A DNA stretch of 24,484 nucleotides from Dentipellis sp. KUC8613 (GCA_002286715.1 NSJX01000008.1:1-24484), one strand, 5' to 3'; counted from the stretch's first letter, positions 8,869 to 20,485 are shown. The notes: generated from the sequence alone by a model not told the origin. A program made the numbers and translations.

Positions 8869-8922
8869 CCCGGACCAGCAAAACACGCCCCCAAATATTC
8901 GCACCGGCGCCTGTTGCCAGAG

Positions 8923-10600
8923 ATGGGACGGAGAAAGATAGAGATTCAGCCCATAACGGTGCGTTGTCGCGTCCGCTGCAGGAGAGAGTGCTGCGTCTGT
9001 TTATACCGCTCGCTTAACGAACATACTCGGGACGGCCATGTATAGAACGAGCGCAATCGTTCTGTCACATTTTTAAAGGCAGGTGTCCCAATGCCAAGAC
9101 TTTCTTGCACGGCAAAAATAGTTGCGCTGACCTCGAAATATCCTTGCCGCTCCGCCAGCGCAAGACCGGCCTCTTCAAAAAGGCCTACGAGCTCGGCGTC
9201 CTCTGCTCTGTCGATGTCGCAGTCATTATTTTCGGTACGCGTCCTCGTCCTCCATTTTTCTGCCTGCTCATCGTGTGCTATTTTTATCTCGCGTCGTCCA
9301 CGCGCTCCGCACTGCCTCCCCCACAGAGCGTCGACATGGCCACCCTGACAAGCTCTACCAATATTGCTCCTCTGATATTGGCAACATGGTCCAGCGTCAT
9401 CTCCGCGTACGTATTTGTTCCTGATCTGCATTCTGCCTTCTGATCTTTGTCTAGTTCGACGGCGAGCGCGACACGCGCGGCCCGCATGACTTTAGCGGAA
9501 ATGCCGACGCCTCCAGAGCCGATGACGCTGGCGATGACGACGACGACCCCGATGCAGAGGATCTGCCATCTGCTACGCGGCCCCGTTCAGGGAGCAAAGC
9601 TAAAGTGAAAACTGAGGGCGGCAAGATGGTGCCCGTAAAGTCCTCCAGTAGCGCCGAGGTAATTGCTCTTTTCCTTTTGTTCCCGTCCTGTGTCTCATTG
9701 TGCTCGTAGCTTTCCGCCTTGCCAACCTCTACTTCGACCTCGCCCACTCTCCCCGTTTCGTCGGATCGACATACGGGCGCAGCGATCTCTGCCAGCCGTA
9801 CGCAGGTCCCACACTGGAGCAGTAGCGGAAATCCGAACAAACGCACGCGCCTCGCGCCCGCAGGCGAGGAGATGTCTTCTGCGCCCTCCCCTGCCTTCTC
9901 GCCGTACCGCTACGATAGCGAGCCGCATCACTCCATTTCGCACAACAGCTATCCGCAGCTGCAGTCGCACCAGCATACGCCTTCGTATCATACACCTTAC
10001 TTCCATGGCCCGCCCCCGTCCCTCACAGCGCCGCCCTCATCGTCTGGCTTCCTTCACGCCTCTGCGTCCTTCCCTCCTGGAGGAGCCAGCAGCAGCCACT
10101 CCCACGCGCCGACGCTGCGCAGCGCAGGCTTCTCCTCGCCTGTCTCGCAGATGTACCCCCCGAGCACGCACCGCTCGACGCAGCAGCCGCCCCCGCGCAT
10201 CTCGCAGCCCACCTCCCAGTCGTCCCAGCAACCGCACTCGCACCAGACCAGCCCGGACGACATCTTCGCGGGCGTGTTCGGCCCCGCCGGCGCTGGTGCG
10301 GGCGCGGGGGGCGGCGTAGGGGTAGGTGTGGACCTCGCGTTCCCGCCAACAACGCTGACCTTCGACTGGCCGCAGCTGTCTGCGCCCCCGCCGCAGCCCT
10401 CGTCGTCCGACGCGGAGGGTGGGCCGTCGTGGCTGGATTATCTGACAGGGCCTGATGGGCTGCTCGGGCAGCAGCAGCGGCAGGGCGAGCCTGATCCGGG
10501 CGGATCACCGCGCGTGAGCAAGCGCGCACGGGAGGACGAGCAGGGCATCGAGCGCGCGGGGACGGAGGACGACGCGGGCGGCGGTGGGGACAGCGGATGA
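8923..10600 (+). CDS. rlmA: MADS-box transcription factor, MEF2/Rlm1 (RlmA) type
   Basis: Exons: 8923-8958, 9046-9078, 9159-9234, 9327-9406, 9455-9658, 9710-10600; all phases agree, 439 aa. The first exons spell a textbook MEF2-class MADS domain: [12 protein letters not shown], then [11 protein letters not shown], then [18 protein letters not shown]. It continues as [20 protein letters not shown]. Next comes an acidic run ([14 protein letters not shown]) and a long Ser/Pro/His/Gln-rich tail with several SP/TP sites, as expected for a nuclear activator phosphorylated by a MAP kinase. The family acts downstream of Slt2/Mpk1 in cell-wall-integrity signalling and binds A/T-rich CTA-type boxes. 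Intron 2 (9079-9158) has a GC donor, forced by the conserved protein sequence. The gene is convergent with the M28 protease. Confidence 0.94.
9079..9158 (+). other. GC-AG intron inside the MADS box
   Basis: The exon ends TTTTTAAAG and the intron begins GCAGGT; it ends CCGCCAG before CGCAAGACC. This gives the conserved junction [12 protein letters not shown]. The nearest GT (9083) would add four bases, break the frame and destroy the MADS domain, so a GC donor is the only reasonable reading. Confidence 0.85.
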
Positions 10601-11082
10601 CGGTTGTGGTGGGAGGGGCTTCTGTAGTGCGGTGCGACGGCGCGTGCGTGCGGACTGCGAGGCGGGCCCTTCCCACTTGGGTTGTAGTGTACATATCCGG
10701 CGCGGGCGCAGGAGGCGGCGTCTGCGGCGTACCTAATCTCTCGCTCCTTGGACATTCACTCTCTTTTTCTCAAAATGTGGACTCTGTGTAGACACGAATT
10801 CTCGGTTTCTAGTAGTACTATCGCTGTTGTCGCGCTCTGATGCTCGCTTTCTCTCGTTCCCTCTGTATGTATTTCGTAGCACCGCGTAGTTAGAACAAGG
10901 CCATCGAATGGACCACCCTAGTACATGCTGTATCATCCTAGTACATAAGTAACCGTCGTTCTCACACCGCACGCGTGCCACGTTATCGCAGCTGGCTGAG
11001 AACGCGGGTTCAAAGCATGCGAACCCATCTATCCTCTTTTGGCGCTCGTTGAAGTCTATCCGACAGCCCATCCTCCTTCCCA
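10601..11082. other. Convergent 3' intergenic region (MADS / M28)
   Basis: It holds the presumed 3' ends of both genes. Seen: direct repeat CCTAGTACAT at 10917 and 10937, and a small hairpin GGGTTC (11006-11011) with GAACCC (11021-11026). No coding frame is supported. Confidence 0.5.
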
Positions 11083-14000
11083 CTAGATAGTCACCGCACC
11101 CCCCACGGCCCCAATCAGCATGGCGTCCACGCGCCCGCCCGTGCGCGCGTCTACCCACGCATCGAGCCGCTCGAACAGCGCCATCGCAGGCCCGCCCTGG
11201 GCCTTCACCCGCGCCTTGCCGGGCCACATCGCATTCTCGCGCGCGCCCATGAAGTTCACGCGCAGCGGCGCGCCGCCAGATGTCTCGCCAGGCGGGATCT
11301 TCACGACGAGGTCGACCGTCCATGTGTCCACGCCGTAGAACGAGCCCTCCTTGATGAAGTGGCGCGTGTGCTCGTCCGGCGGGAAGTCGTCCAGCGTCCA
11401 CTTGAGGACGTGCGCATCGAACGCGATCACTGCATGTGAGTCAATATCAGTCGGGCCGCGCACGGACGGACGGAGGTGCGGCACGCTGCGTACCGGTCCA
11501 GATGACACCTGGGTGCGTGACCTTCACCGTCAGGCTGCGGGTTCCAGCCTCCAAGTCGACCGTGTCGTTCACCGCAGCCACCGTGAATGCCTGCGGGCCG
11601 CCGGCTGCAAACGGCGAGACGTATTCGGGCGGGGTAGGCACCGCGACCTTGTATGGGGACATGAACTGTCGGACGTGTCAGCGCGCGCCACGGGAAACAG
11701 CGCAGAAGGGACCCTCGAACGCACAGCCGAGAAGGGGTACAGAATGTCCCAGTCACTGTTGTTGTCGTCCATGATTTCTTGCACGGCGCTCGTGCCTGGG
11801 GCGCCGAATTCTGCCGTGATCTCCGCGACGAGCGCGTCGAGGCCTGGCGCGCCGTCTGCCGCACCAATGTGCAGGAATCGCTCGTTCGTCGTGATCTGCG
11901 ACGCGGACGCGGGTGCAGTTGATCAGTATGCGGAATCGGGGACGCGAAACGCGGCGCAACGTACGTCCTCTGATTCGAGCACGAAGAGCCGCTTCTGATG
12001 CATGGGGTCGAATGGTTCGCGTGTAGCAAAGTACGCCGCCGACGCGGCGGTGCACGCCAGCAGCAAGACGACCGTGCGCGAGAGCACGCGCGGGCCGTAC
12101 CGGTGCGCGAACGGCAGCGCGAGAGGAAGTGTGTATGCGCCGGTGATAGCAACAATCGAAGCGATGATGTGTTCTGCTGGCGCCTCACGTCCAATGCGCC
12201 CTGTCTATAGAAAGAACGTGAGCGGCGAGCGACCATCGCATCCACGAATAGCTTCGTACTAGGGGGACAAAGACGTCTAGGATCGTGCACAGCATCTGCG
12301 TCCCGGTCAGCAGTGGGGTCATCTGACCAATCGCGTATGTCCATAACGCAATGGTGCCCGGCGTGGAGTTGAAGCTATAGTCGAGCACGAGAGCCAAGAA
12401 CAGTGGCAATGCAGACAGATAGAACAGAGCCGCTGAACCAAAGCCAACCAACTGGATGACGAGAGCGAGGACGGACTGCGTGAGCAGCGTTGCAGTGAAA
12501 ATATTTCGCTCAGGAAGACGCGGGAGTAGCAGCTGGCTCGCAAAGGCGCCTGGGGGCCAAAAATAACTTCAGTATCTCGGATTCTCCAAATAGCCTACAG
12601 ATAGTCGTACCTGCAAGCCCAGCGGGCCCGTACAGAGCAAGCGACGACACCTCCGATGAAAACCAGCTCATGTTCTTTCCTAGTCCATAGTGCATCACGG
12701 CCGCTAACAAGTTTGCGCTAGTGATGGCGCCCAAAAAGCCGGCCAACACTGCCACGATACCACGCGGCTGCTCGATGAAGAAGCGGACTACTTTGTTGGA
12801 TGAGCTCCCCTTCTTGAGTGCTGGGGGAGCAGCGGGCCAGGTCAATGTGACAAAGACCACCGAACTGTACACCAGAAGAGCGTAGAGCACTTGTGCGGTC
12901 GTGTAGGAATAAAGGAAAAATCTCCCCAGGTGAGAGAAGAAGACGGTCGACGGCTTAGAATAGCCGTAATCCAGCTCGGGCAACGGAGACTCGTCTGAAG
13001 TCAGGTACTCGAGGATCGCCATCACGTTCTCCGCAAAATGCTATTGATAGGTTCAGGACTCGGGATATTCAAGGACGATCGTTTGACTTGCCTGCGCTAC
13101 ACCTGGTTCGATATTCTCAACAAGGTCCTAGGCGGCCGTCAGCAAAAATAGGACCAAAACGCTGCGCGTTCGAACCTTTCGGGTATGGTATAGGTAGCTG
13201 TTGCCGACGACGGCAAGCTGATCATCCCCAGTTAGCGAGTGAAATCGCGACTATCAAAAGGCAAACGTACATCAAGCCCGGTTACGTTGAGGTACAGCTC
13301 GAACTGACGGAAATCGGTGCTGTGTCGCGTGAGTATTCCAACTTGCAAACGAGCGCGGTGTCCTTCCGGCACGGGTAGATCACGAAAGGACCTACTCGGA
13401 AAGCAGAACGCCGGAGCTGAAAATCTCGTTTGCGAGCACAGTCCCGAAGGGGCGGGGCACTTTTGAGTACGCTTGTATCATTTGTTCCGAGTTCGCTTGG
13501 AACAGTAGCTCGGGACCAACAGTGCCAGCGGCTAATTGACAAACGTCATGACTCATGAACACAGTGATTGAAATTCATCGGGACCCACCTTCCATATTGA
13601 TGAACGCTCGAACACTGCGTATGTAGGCGTCAGTTATGCGAGATCTGTGAAGGCGATAGCGAGATTACCTGGATCTGGTGGGGTGCTGGGTGGAATACAG
13701 CTGCGACGCGTCCTGCAGCGACTCTTCCGCGTGATTAAACACTAAATACGCGTTAATATGAAGTGCGGCGCGTCCAGTGGGCTTGTGACTAACAGAAGAT
13801 GATGGCATGCTTTGGCTCCCAGCCTGGGGAGTGCGTCAAAACTCGAATGCACTCTAGCATGATACCGACCGCCAGCGCGTCATCGGCTGCGCCAGGGCTC
13901 GGCAGCGTGCTATCCAAGTGCGCATTGACGAGAACGGCGTGTTCCTTCCCTTCCGGTGTTCCATCCGAGATGCGGACAACGATGTTCGTAAGGTCAACAT

Positions 14001-14585
14001 ATGTTTTGTACAGTCGTTTCCCCATCATGTCGAAACTAGGTCCAGACGTGATCAGCCCAATTTGTCTGCTCGGCGATAAGGATTCGCGACGCACCGATGG
14101 CTTCCACTGCCCTGCTGCCTCCAGAACTCGCACTCGAGCTTCCTTCTCGAGCCCGCCTTCGCAGCTTCTTTATTCACAATCTCTTCGCACTCATGTTTGA
14201 TGTTCTTCAGCTTATTGGTGATCCATTCGTCTGCTAACGCGTGCTCGTATGTCCCGACGGTTCGGTAGCCAATGTCTTCCGACAGATGCTGCGCGTATGA
14301 CAGGATCTGTGTCTCCGACAGTTGTGGGAGGTTCGTCACGGGATTGACACTTCAAGAAAGACATGTGAGTACCATAGTGCGGGCATGCGAGGTCCGAAAC
14401 ACTTACAGTTCCCGGATGGGTTCAGGGAGCGCTTCGGAGAAAACCACGTCAATACTCCGTAGATTCGAGCAGGCGTCAGACTCACCGTAATGACGCTGGA
14501 TGGCGAACAGAGGGGCACCGATGAGAAGAGGAGAAAGAGCGAGCAGGGACCGAATTGGCCCCCATCGTGACCGCGTCGAACTCAT
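11083..14585 (-). CDS. Peptidase family M28, vacuolar membrane protease (Pff1/ERMP1-like)
   Basis: Fifteen exons, 895 aa, all phases consistent: 14585-14407, 14349-14095, 14035-13794, 13741-13669, 13614-13589, 13531-13396, 13319-13271, 13217-13176, 13127-13092, 13040-12611, 12549-12260, 12204-11965, 11895-11725, 11665-11494, 11429-11083. A hydrophobic segment near residues 13-30 precedes the zinc-peptidase domain. All five M28 ligands appear: NAHLDS (H184), GAADD (D196), HAEES (base E231, ligand E232), INME (E258) and YHTRK (H331). Residues about 365-660 are a multi-pass membrane region and about 667-895 form a lumenal C-terminal domain. Known: an integral vacuolar (or ER) aminopeptidase-type protease of unclear physiological substrate. 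Intron 9 (13041-13091) uses a GC donor. Length is typical. Confidence 0.95.
13041..13091 (-). other. GC-AG intron in the M28 protease gene
   Basis: Reading the minus strand, the exon end GCGCAG is followed by GCAAGT, the best GC-type donor consensus, and the intron ends CAATAG. The junction gives GVAQ|HFAENVMAIL, a sequence well conserved in this family. The intron is 51 nt. Confidence 0.88.
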
Positions 14586-16601
14586 CGTCGTCCGCTCGTT
14601 GGGGTGGAGAGAGAACAGGCGACGTGTGGGTCCGCAACCGCAAACAGGCGTATATCGGGCCCTCAGCCGCCTATGTCATCTCGCCTAGCGTAAGCCTCTG
14701 ACGATCCAAAGGCTTGCCTTTCGCTCAAACTCCTGCATGCGGCTCGCAACATGTTAGGCTCAGGCATTCAGCCCGTCAAAGCTTGGCATAACGATGTTGC
14801 TTAAACGCACGGCACTGCGTTGCAATTATGACAAGCACTCAGCTTGTCTAAAGTTCAAGCGTTACAACAAAATAGCGCAATAGGCCCGAGTGTATATATG
14901 CAAGAGGGAGATTTATGGCCCTTTCATAGTAAGTACGCTACTATAAAGTAATCTCGCCTTCAACTTGCCTTCAACAGCAAAAGGTAGACGCGGTGTAGAG
15001 CGAAGGCGGCATTTCGGCACGGAATTTCGGGAGGTATGTCATTCCCACGGTCCTTACAACCGATTCACTCACTCGACTCGTCATATCCACCACGACCACG
15101 ACCCCAAGTCCGATGTCGCTACCTATCGCTACACCTATCTCCAGACTGCTGTAGCTATTCTTGCCTGCGCTAGCCCTCTCTATTCTCGGGTGTCTAAATG
15201 AAGGACATTGCTTCGAAATGAGTCTATTTTTATATGTCTCAATCATCAAGTTAAACTCTTATCCTTTCTGCAGAAGCAACGTATGGTCAGACTACGGCAT
15301 GGGCATCTTTGCGAGATGATGTAGGCTCGTGTAACTTTGGCTGTATCTATGAGCGATGAACGTCAACTTTTGGCATTCGATTTCTTTCAACCTACCGCCT
15401 TCTTCACGACCCCGCGACACCTCGAACCATCTACTCGAGACGACGTTGGTATCTGCTGGCTTCATTCATGTCCCTTGAACGAGAGCCATCGCCGTCTATC
15501 TTGATGTCGTTCTTCCAGGGATACAGGTGCAATTCACTTCCTCTTCGTGTCGACGCTAAATTTATCCTCCTCCTCGATGGTTCTATTAGATTTACATACT
15601 GTGTGCTGTGCTCACGGCGCTGCTTCTGCAATACGATCTGGGACGCCGATCATCTTCACTACGGCATGTTCTTGCTCCCGTTCCGCGGTGGTGAGACCCT
15701 TGTATACCACCTCACCATCCGCTTCGTTTACGATCCCGCACAGATTATACAGCATCATACTTGCTTCCTAGCCTTTCCTTGAGCTTCAAGTGGGTTCGCC
15801 AGGTCCTTTTGCACTGATTCGAGATGGCGCACAGGCACCGAAGGAGATCGGGCGATGCAGGTACGCAAGAGCCTTTTCGACAACTTGACGCCGAAGGCGT
15901 CATCGGATATTGATCACTGCGCAGTACAATGGTCATGGGTCATGTGTCGACCACGACTTATACCTGATCGGATGTGTCACTTGCCATGAGGTGAACGGAA
16001 GGAAGACGCTGCCGCGAGCGTCGAGGCTCGTCTCTCATGGCTGTACTTGCAAAGCCAGGTCAAACCACTAATAAGTCATGATGGTACTGGGAAACAAGTT
16101 GTCATGGCATCAAACTAGCTCTTGCTCGACTTCACTAGCAAAATCTGTGGCAGGGGCGGCGCGGAACGCTTCATGGCGCTCCCAGTGACTGTGGCGGAGA
16201 CTAGCATTCACTTCCCTCGCAGCATTGCCACTTCCTTACGCCTGGCCGTCAAGAAGTGACAGGACGCATGGCCGGATCCAATCATCGGTTCTCAGATAGG
16301 TTGCCGCATTGTTGTCAATTGAATATACACCTCCCCATCACTCATATCCCGCCATGATTGGCGCTGTTCGATGTGCCCATCGACTCGATCCCTCACGGTG
16401 AGCAGCACTCAATGTAAAGGACATGGGGAAACAATGCGGAACCTCCGCCCTATATATACTTCCTGCGGTCGTAAGCCTCAGGACTTATAGCGAGCGTCGT
16501 TTCCACGCCCCATTTGACCTCTTTCTTACCATTGCAAGTGTTTAACTCGTTCCTGACAGCCGACGCCCGCCTAAACTGACAACGCCACAGTATTGCAGTT
16601 G
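14586..16601. other. Divergent intergenic region (M28 / DUF2235)
   Basis: About 2 kb between two divergently transcribed genes. Frames at 14965-15201 and 15468-15782 (plus) resemble no family and lack gene-like context. Seen: a TATA-like TATATAT near 14892 without a convincing gene behind it, a perfect 7-bp hairpin GACAAGC/GCTTGTC (14830-14848), and the DUF2235 TATA box at 16451-16458. A short unrecognised gene cannot be excluded. Confidence 0.45.
16451..16458 (+). promoter_or_regulatory. TATA box of the DUF2235 gene
   Basis: TATATATA lies 151 bp upstream of the ATG at 16602, in a suitable place for a core promoter with a leader of about 110-120 nt. Confidence 0.5.
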
Positions 16602-19600
16602 ATGGCATCGTCGGGAATCGCGGGGTCGCGCAGCTTGGATGTGCAGCGCAATGCTATCGCGGAAGACCACAACCGACGACGGCAGGCAGAGCTGAGAGCT
16701 AAAGACAGCGCTAACCGCGCGCCTTGCGGTTGCTCGAAGCTCGGACGGAACCTCGTTGTCTGCATTGACGGTACCTCCAACAAATTTGGACGTAACGTGA
16801 GTTTGTATCTTCTAGACCGCGAATTGTCGCTCATGTTGTGCGGCAATTTGATCATAGAACACCAATGTCGTCGAGCTCTACCGGCTTCTCCAGAAGAACC
16901 GCGAGCAGCTCACCTACTACAACAGCGGCATCGGCACGTACGCTAAACCGTCCTGGAGGTCGTTGAGCTACTGGAGGCAGGTCATCAGTCACAAGATCGA
17001 CCTTGCTATTGCCTGGTAAGGGAACACCCTGGCGCTTGCGCTGACCTTCGGTTCTCATCCTCGATTTCTATGATATAGGAATTTTGAGCGTATTCTGTTG
17101 GAAGCGTATCAATGGTTAGCAGAGAATTATCAAGAAGGGGATTGTGTATACTTGTTCGGTACGTCTTCTCGAATTAAGCGTTGCGTATGCAGTAAGATGA
17201 TGCTGGATTGCAGGATTTTCGCGAGGAGCATATCAAGTTCGTGCATTGGCGGCGATGATTCACAAGGTGCTGTAGTATTGTTCCCTTCTAGACCAGCTCT
17301 CCTGACCTTTATGCCGATTCCTTATAGGTCGGGCTCATTCACAAGGGAAATGAGGCGCAAATTCCATTGTGAGCACATGACTCATATTTCCCTCAACGGA
17401 AAGCTAACACCAGTCGTTCTAGTGCATATGAGCTCTTCACGGCTCTCAGCCCTACAGAACGTAACGAGCGCGCTCAAAATCATGGAGACGAGAAGGCCTC
17501 ATCTATCAACACGTTTCCCTCCAGACTGTCGAAGGCCACCCGCACGGCCAGACCCTCCAGACCCGGCGAATTGCCGGAAGAGATGGCGATCCATTTCAAG
17601 GATACCTTCTCTCGTACAGTTTCTGTCCACTTCGTCGGTGTTTGGTTCGTCGAATGTCAATAGCCTTGCCGCATCGCCTCTGACATCTATCTAGGGACAC
17701 AGTATCTTCGGTTGGGGTTGTGAGGGACAAGGTCCTTCCCTATACGGCGTCCGGCATGCAACACGTTTGCTTCTTCCGCCACGCTCTCGCGCTTGATGAA
17801 CGCCGTGTCAAATTTTGCCCTGAATACGCCAATGGAGGAACGACACTAAAGGACGGCAAGCAAACGAAAATCTGCGTCCCGCCGCATACGAAGGAGGTAT
17901 GGTTTGGAGGCACGCACTCAGACATGTGAGTCTCTTCTTACTCATCGTTCCGGGTTGCTACTGACGGAGATTCCAAGTGGAGGCGGGAACGTGAATAATC
18001 TCTACTTGGACCACAGTGGACCACCGCTCCGATGGATGTCTTATGAAGCAACGAAGGTCGGGCTTCAAATGCTTCCCTTCCGAGGCGAATGGAGCTTAGA
18101 CAACATGGTCGACGTTCACGAGTCGCTGACGTGGGTATGGAGACCACTCGAATTGTTGCCATTTACGCGACTGTCCTACAAGCGGGAGACTAGCCTCACT
18201 AGAACGTGCGTAAATGTATCCGACTGTCGCGGACAAAGCATGTCTGACAGATATCTTAGACCACACTGGGGTAAAGGACGGCGGATACAGCCAGGACAAT
18301 TTATCCATAGCACGGCGATCTTGTGCAAGAAGAACACCTACGTACCTCGCGCCAAGATCTCAGGCTCTCTGCTCAGACGCTCGGATGAATGGGAGAAGTT
18401 GAAGGAGGACCTACTCAACGGAAAATCAACCCGCTTTGGGATCATGCTTGAAGGTGACCTGTACGATTGGGTCTCGTATCTTGTGAAGGAATCTCGGGAG
18501 CACATCGAACAGACGACCGTGCCAAGACATGATCTTGTCCGTGATGTGAGCTATATGCTAACTTCGGGTTCGTGTCATCGCCCTTCTCTCACCCTCCCAT
18601 GATGACTGAATGGGTCCTTCTCTTCCAGCGGAAGGACTTCGGGCACTTCTTGAAGTACCCGACGCTGCCGAAGCATTGATACCTCTGTTCCGCAGCTCGC
18701 CAGAATCTGGGCTCGCTGTGACATCCAATGACTCGAATCGTGTATCGTTGCTTCTTAGCTCCAGTATCCAACTTCTGGCGGCCTACGTCCAGATCACAAA
18801 TGAGATGTCCAGGAACCCACAGGGCCCAAGGCGCGTTAGCATCGTCGAAGAAGCGGAAAAGGCAGATCTCGTGCTAGCGCTCGCGGACACTGTAGTGCAG
18901 CTCGTGACGTCCAACAAGGTCTTCCAAGAACATGGACTGCGCCGTCGCAGGTCTATCCGTACCGGGAAAGTAAACCAATCAGACGCTGTCGCCCCTACGA
19001 TGAGCGCTGATGTTGCGTTCTGCCTTCCGCTGGACGACGTTGTGGAGCAATTCTCTCTGATTATTGACGGGTTCGCCTGCTTCCAGCACTATCTTCGATC
19101 GAAGGCGGGTCTGCGTGCCCCGGTTCTCGACCTGAACGATGTGATACTTGAAGTTTACCATCTGGTGCCAGAGAGGGATCGTCACTGGGATAGCACGCGC
19201 CCAGTGATGGTTCGGGATGGCTCCACAGGGAATCTAGTCAATGAGAACGAAGTCAAGTTGGAGGCTAGCGCTGCATGCGATGCGCCTCGTCGCGCCTACG
19301 GTATCGAGATTGTCAACAATTCCCGGCGCGATCTTTTCCCATATTTACTTTACTTCAATCCCAACAACCTGAACATTTCGGTAAGGAAGCGCGAAGTGAT
19401 TCGTCTCAGAGTATAGTCGTGCTTACCTTCTTGCGCTAGACCGTTTATCTTCCCTCCAACAAGATAGTCCCGACGCTTCGGAGGCACAGCTCCGTGAGCG
19501 TCGGCTACGGATCGGACACTTCTGTTTTGTCGTTCGACTTGTCCAACGACCTCTCTTTGGATTCTGGGCTAATCAAGTTATTCGTGTCCGAGCACTATGT

Positions 19601-19754
19601 TGATCTGCGCTGGATAGCACAAGTATTCAAGTTCGCCGCGGACGATGCAGAGCGGCAAACTATGAAATCGAAGCCTGTCGTATGGGACACCTCAGATCTC
19701 TTGGGCTTCAATCCGATTCCTGTGACGGTCACCCGCGAAGCTTCTCAGTCGTAG
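16602..19754 (+). CDS. DUF2235 (Tle1-like) alpha/beta-hydrolase with C-terminal extension
   Basis: Exons: 16602-16796, 16858-17015, 17079-17158, 17214-17266, 17328-17368, 17423-17644, 17695-17925, 17978-18205, 18260-18540, 18629-19380, 19440-19754; 851 aa, phases consistent. The hydrolase domain opens with NLVVCIDGTSNKFG. Its nucleophile elbow is GFSRG (Ser147), the acid lies in FVGVWDTVSSVG (Asp251) and the His in WFGGTHSDIGGGN (His324), all three of a Tle1-type lipase triad. Residues about 490-650 look helical (EGLRALLEVPDAAEALIPLF). The last 150 form a beta-rich module (YGIEIVNNSRRDLFPYLLYF, LIKLFVSEHYVDL) that I recall from other agaricomycete multidomain proteins. Bacterial homologues are phospholipase effectors; fungal roles are unknown. 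Exon 9 has two competing donors (18541 and 18546); the second would give a 514-aa form. Confidence 0.88.
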
Positions 19755-20485
19755 AACCGTATGCCTTCGTATCTGCACATGTTTTTCATCTAATTCTCGG
19801 CGTGTAATCATTGATCAATCCATCGGACCTGATCAGAATCCTGCTAACTTTCTTCGGGTAGTACTTCGTCTACTTGTACGTTCGGATGAAGAGAACCGGC
19901 GCTGCTTCAACCTTCGTCGTGAGGATGCAGAGAGTGATCCCCCTACCGCGGGAAATCCAGTTATTTATTGGTTTGAGAACACGTCCGGTCCCATGCCCGT
20001 GTAACAATCGCGCACGAAGTCTCCTTCAGAAGGATGGATCGAAGGAGATTCATTGTCATTGCATTTCAGGATACGAATTCGAATGATGGGGTCAAAGCTA
20101 TCAAGCTGGATAGTCGACCGCGGGTTGTCCGCGGACGCGAAATTGTTACAAGCCCGCAGTCGAGAAGTTCTTTGCAGGCAGACTGGTGTCTTTAAAGATG
20201 GCGGCGAGTGACTAGTCAAAATCTACTACGTCAGAAAGCCTAGTATCTACCATGTGCAACAACTAGACATGGGCTCACTGATCGCAGTATGGAAGCTTCT
20301 TTGCGAAATCGGAGATGTTACAGCCAGCCGTGTTCACAGCCCGCGATGACCCCGAACGGAACAAGGGCACGCGTATTGATGGGGCGCATGGAATTACTGA
20401 TCTTGCGACAATCTTCTCATCGAGCATGCCATCGCCAACGCGAGCGGTAAAAAAAAAAACGCCATTAACCAGGCCCGAGATGTAT
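19755..20485. other. Convergent intergenic region with coding-like remnants
   Basis: Between the 3' ends of the DUF2235 and HNH genes. One plus-strand frame (about 19800-20003) reads protein-like (NLRREDAESDPPTAGNPV, then YWFENTSGPMPV and a stop). A second, -1 shifted frame takes over (VTIAHEVSFRRMDRRRFIVI) and runs to about 20194. There is no ATG and no convincing splice between them. It may be a decayed gene piece. A palindromic pair of CCGCGG sites (20118-20134) and a run of 11 A (20449-20459) are also present. Confidence 0.3.

Larger units (their letters stand above)
5043..8922. other. Long GC-rich region without a recognised gene
   Basis: About 3.9 kb with many overlapping open frames on both strands. 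The predicted peptides are Arg/Pro/Ser/Ala-rich and match no family I know, as expected when stop codons are rare in GC-rich DNA. Recognisable content: simple repeats (5421-5453), an A/T hairpin (5872-5920), a 558-bp TIR-bounded segment (6063-6620), a run of 12 G (7084-7095) and a pyrimidine-rich promoter-like tract (8808-8868). The right part is probably upstream regulatory DNA and 5' leader of the MADS-box gene. Confidence 0.5.

Noticed and set aside
7514..8881. Long minus-strand frames (7514-8128, 7891-8664, 8228-8881)
   Set aside because: They overlap one another in different frames, are Ser/Arg/Pro/Ala-rich without motifs, and lie in GC-rich DNA where stops are rare.
9663..10694. Arg-rich frames on both strands over the last MADS exon (9663-10319 plus, 10023-10694 minus)
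   Set aside because: Shadows of the GC-rich Ser/Pro/His coding exon 9710-10600.
18610..19416. A separate gene starting with ATG at 18610
   Set aside because: It would begin 7 bp after the preceding frame ends, the ATG lies inside a good intron tail (TCTTCCAG), and splicing 18540 to 18629 keeps the phase; treated as part of the DUF2235 gene.
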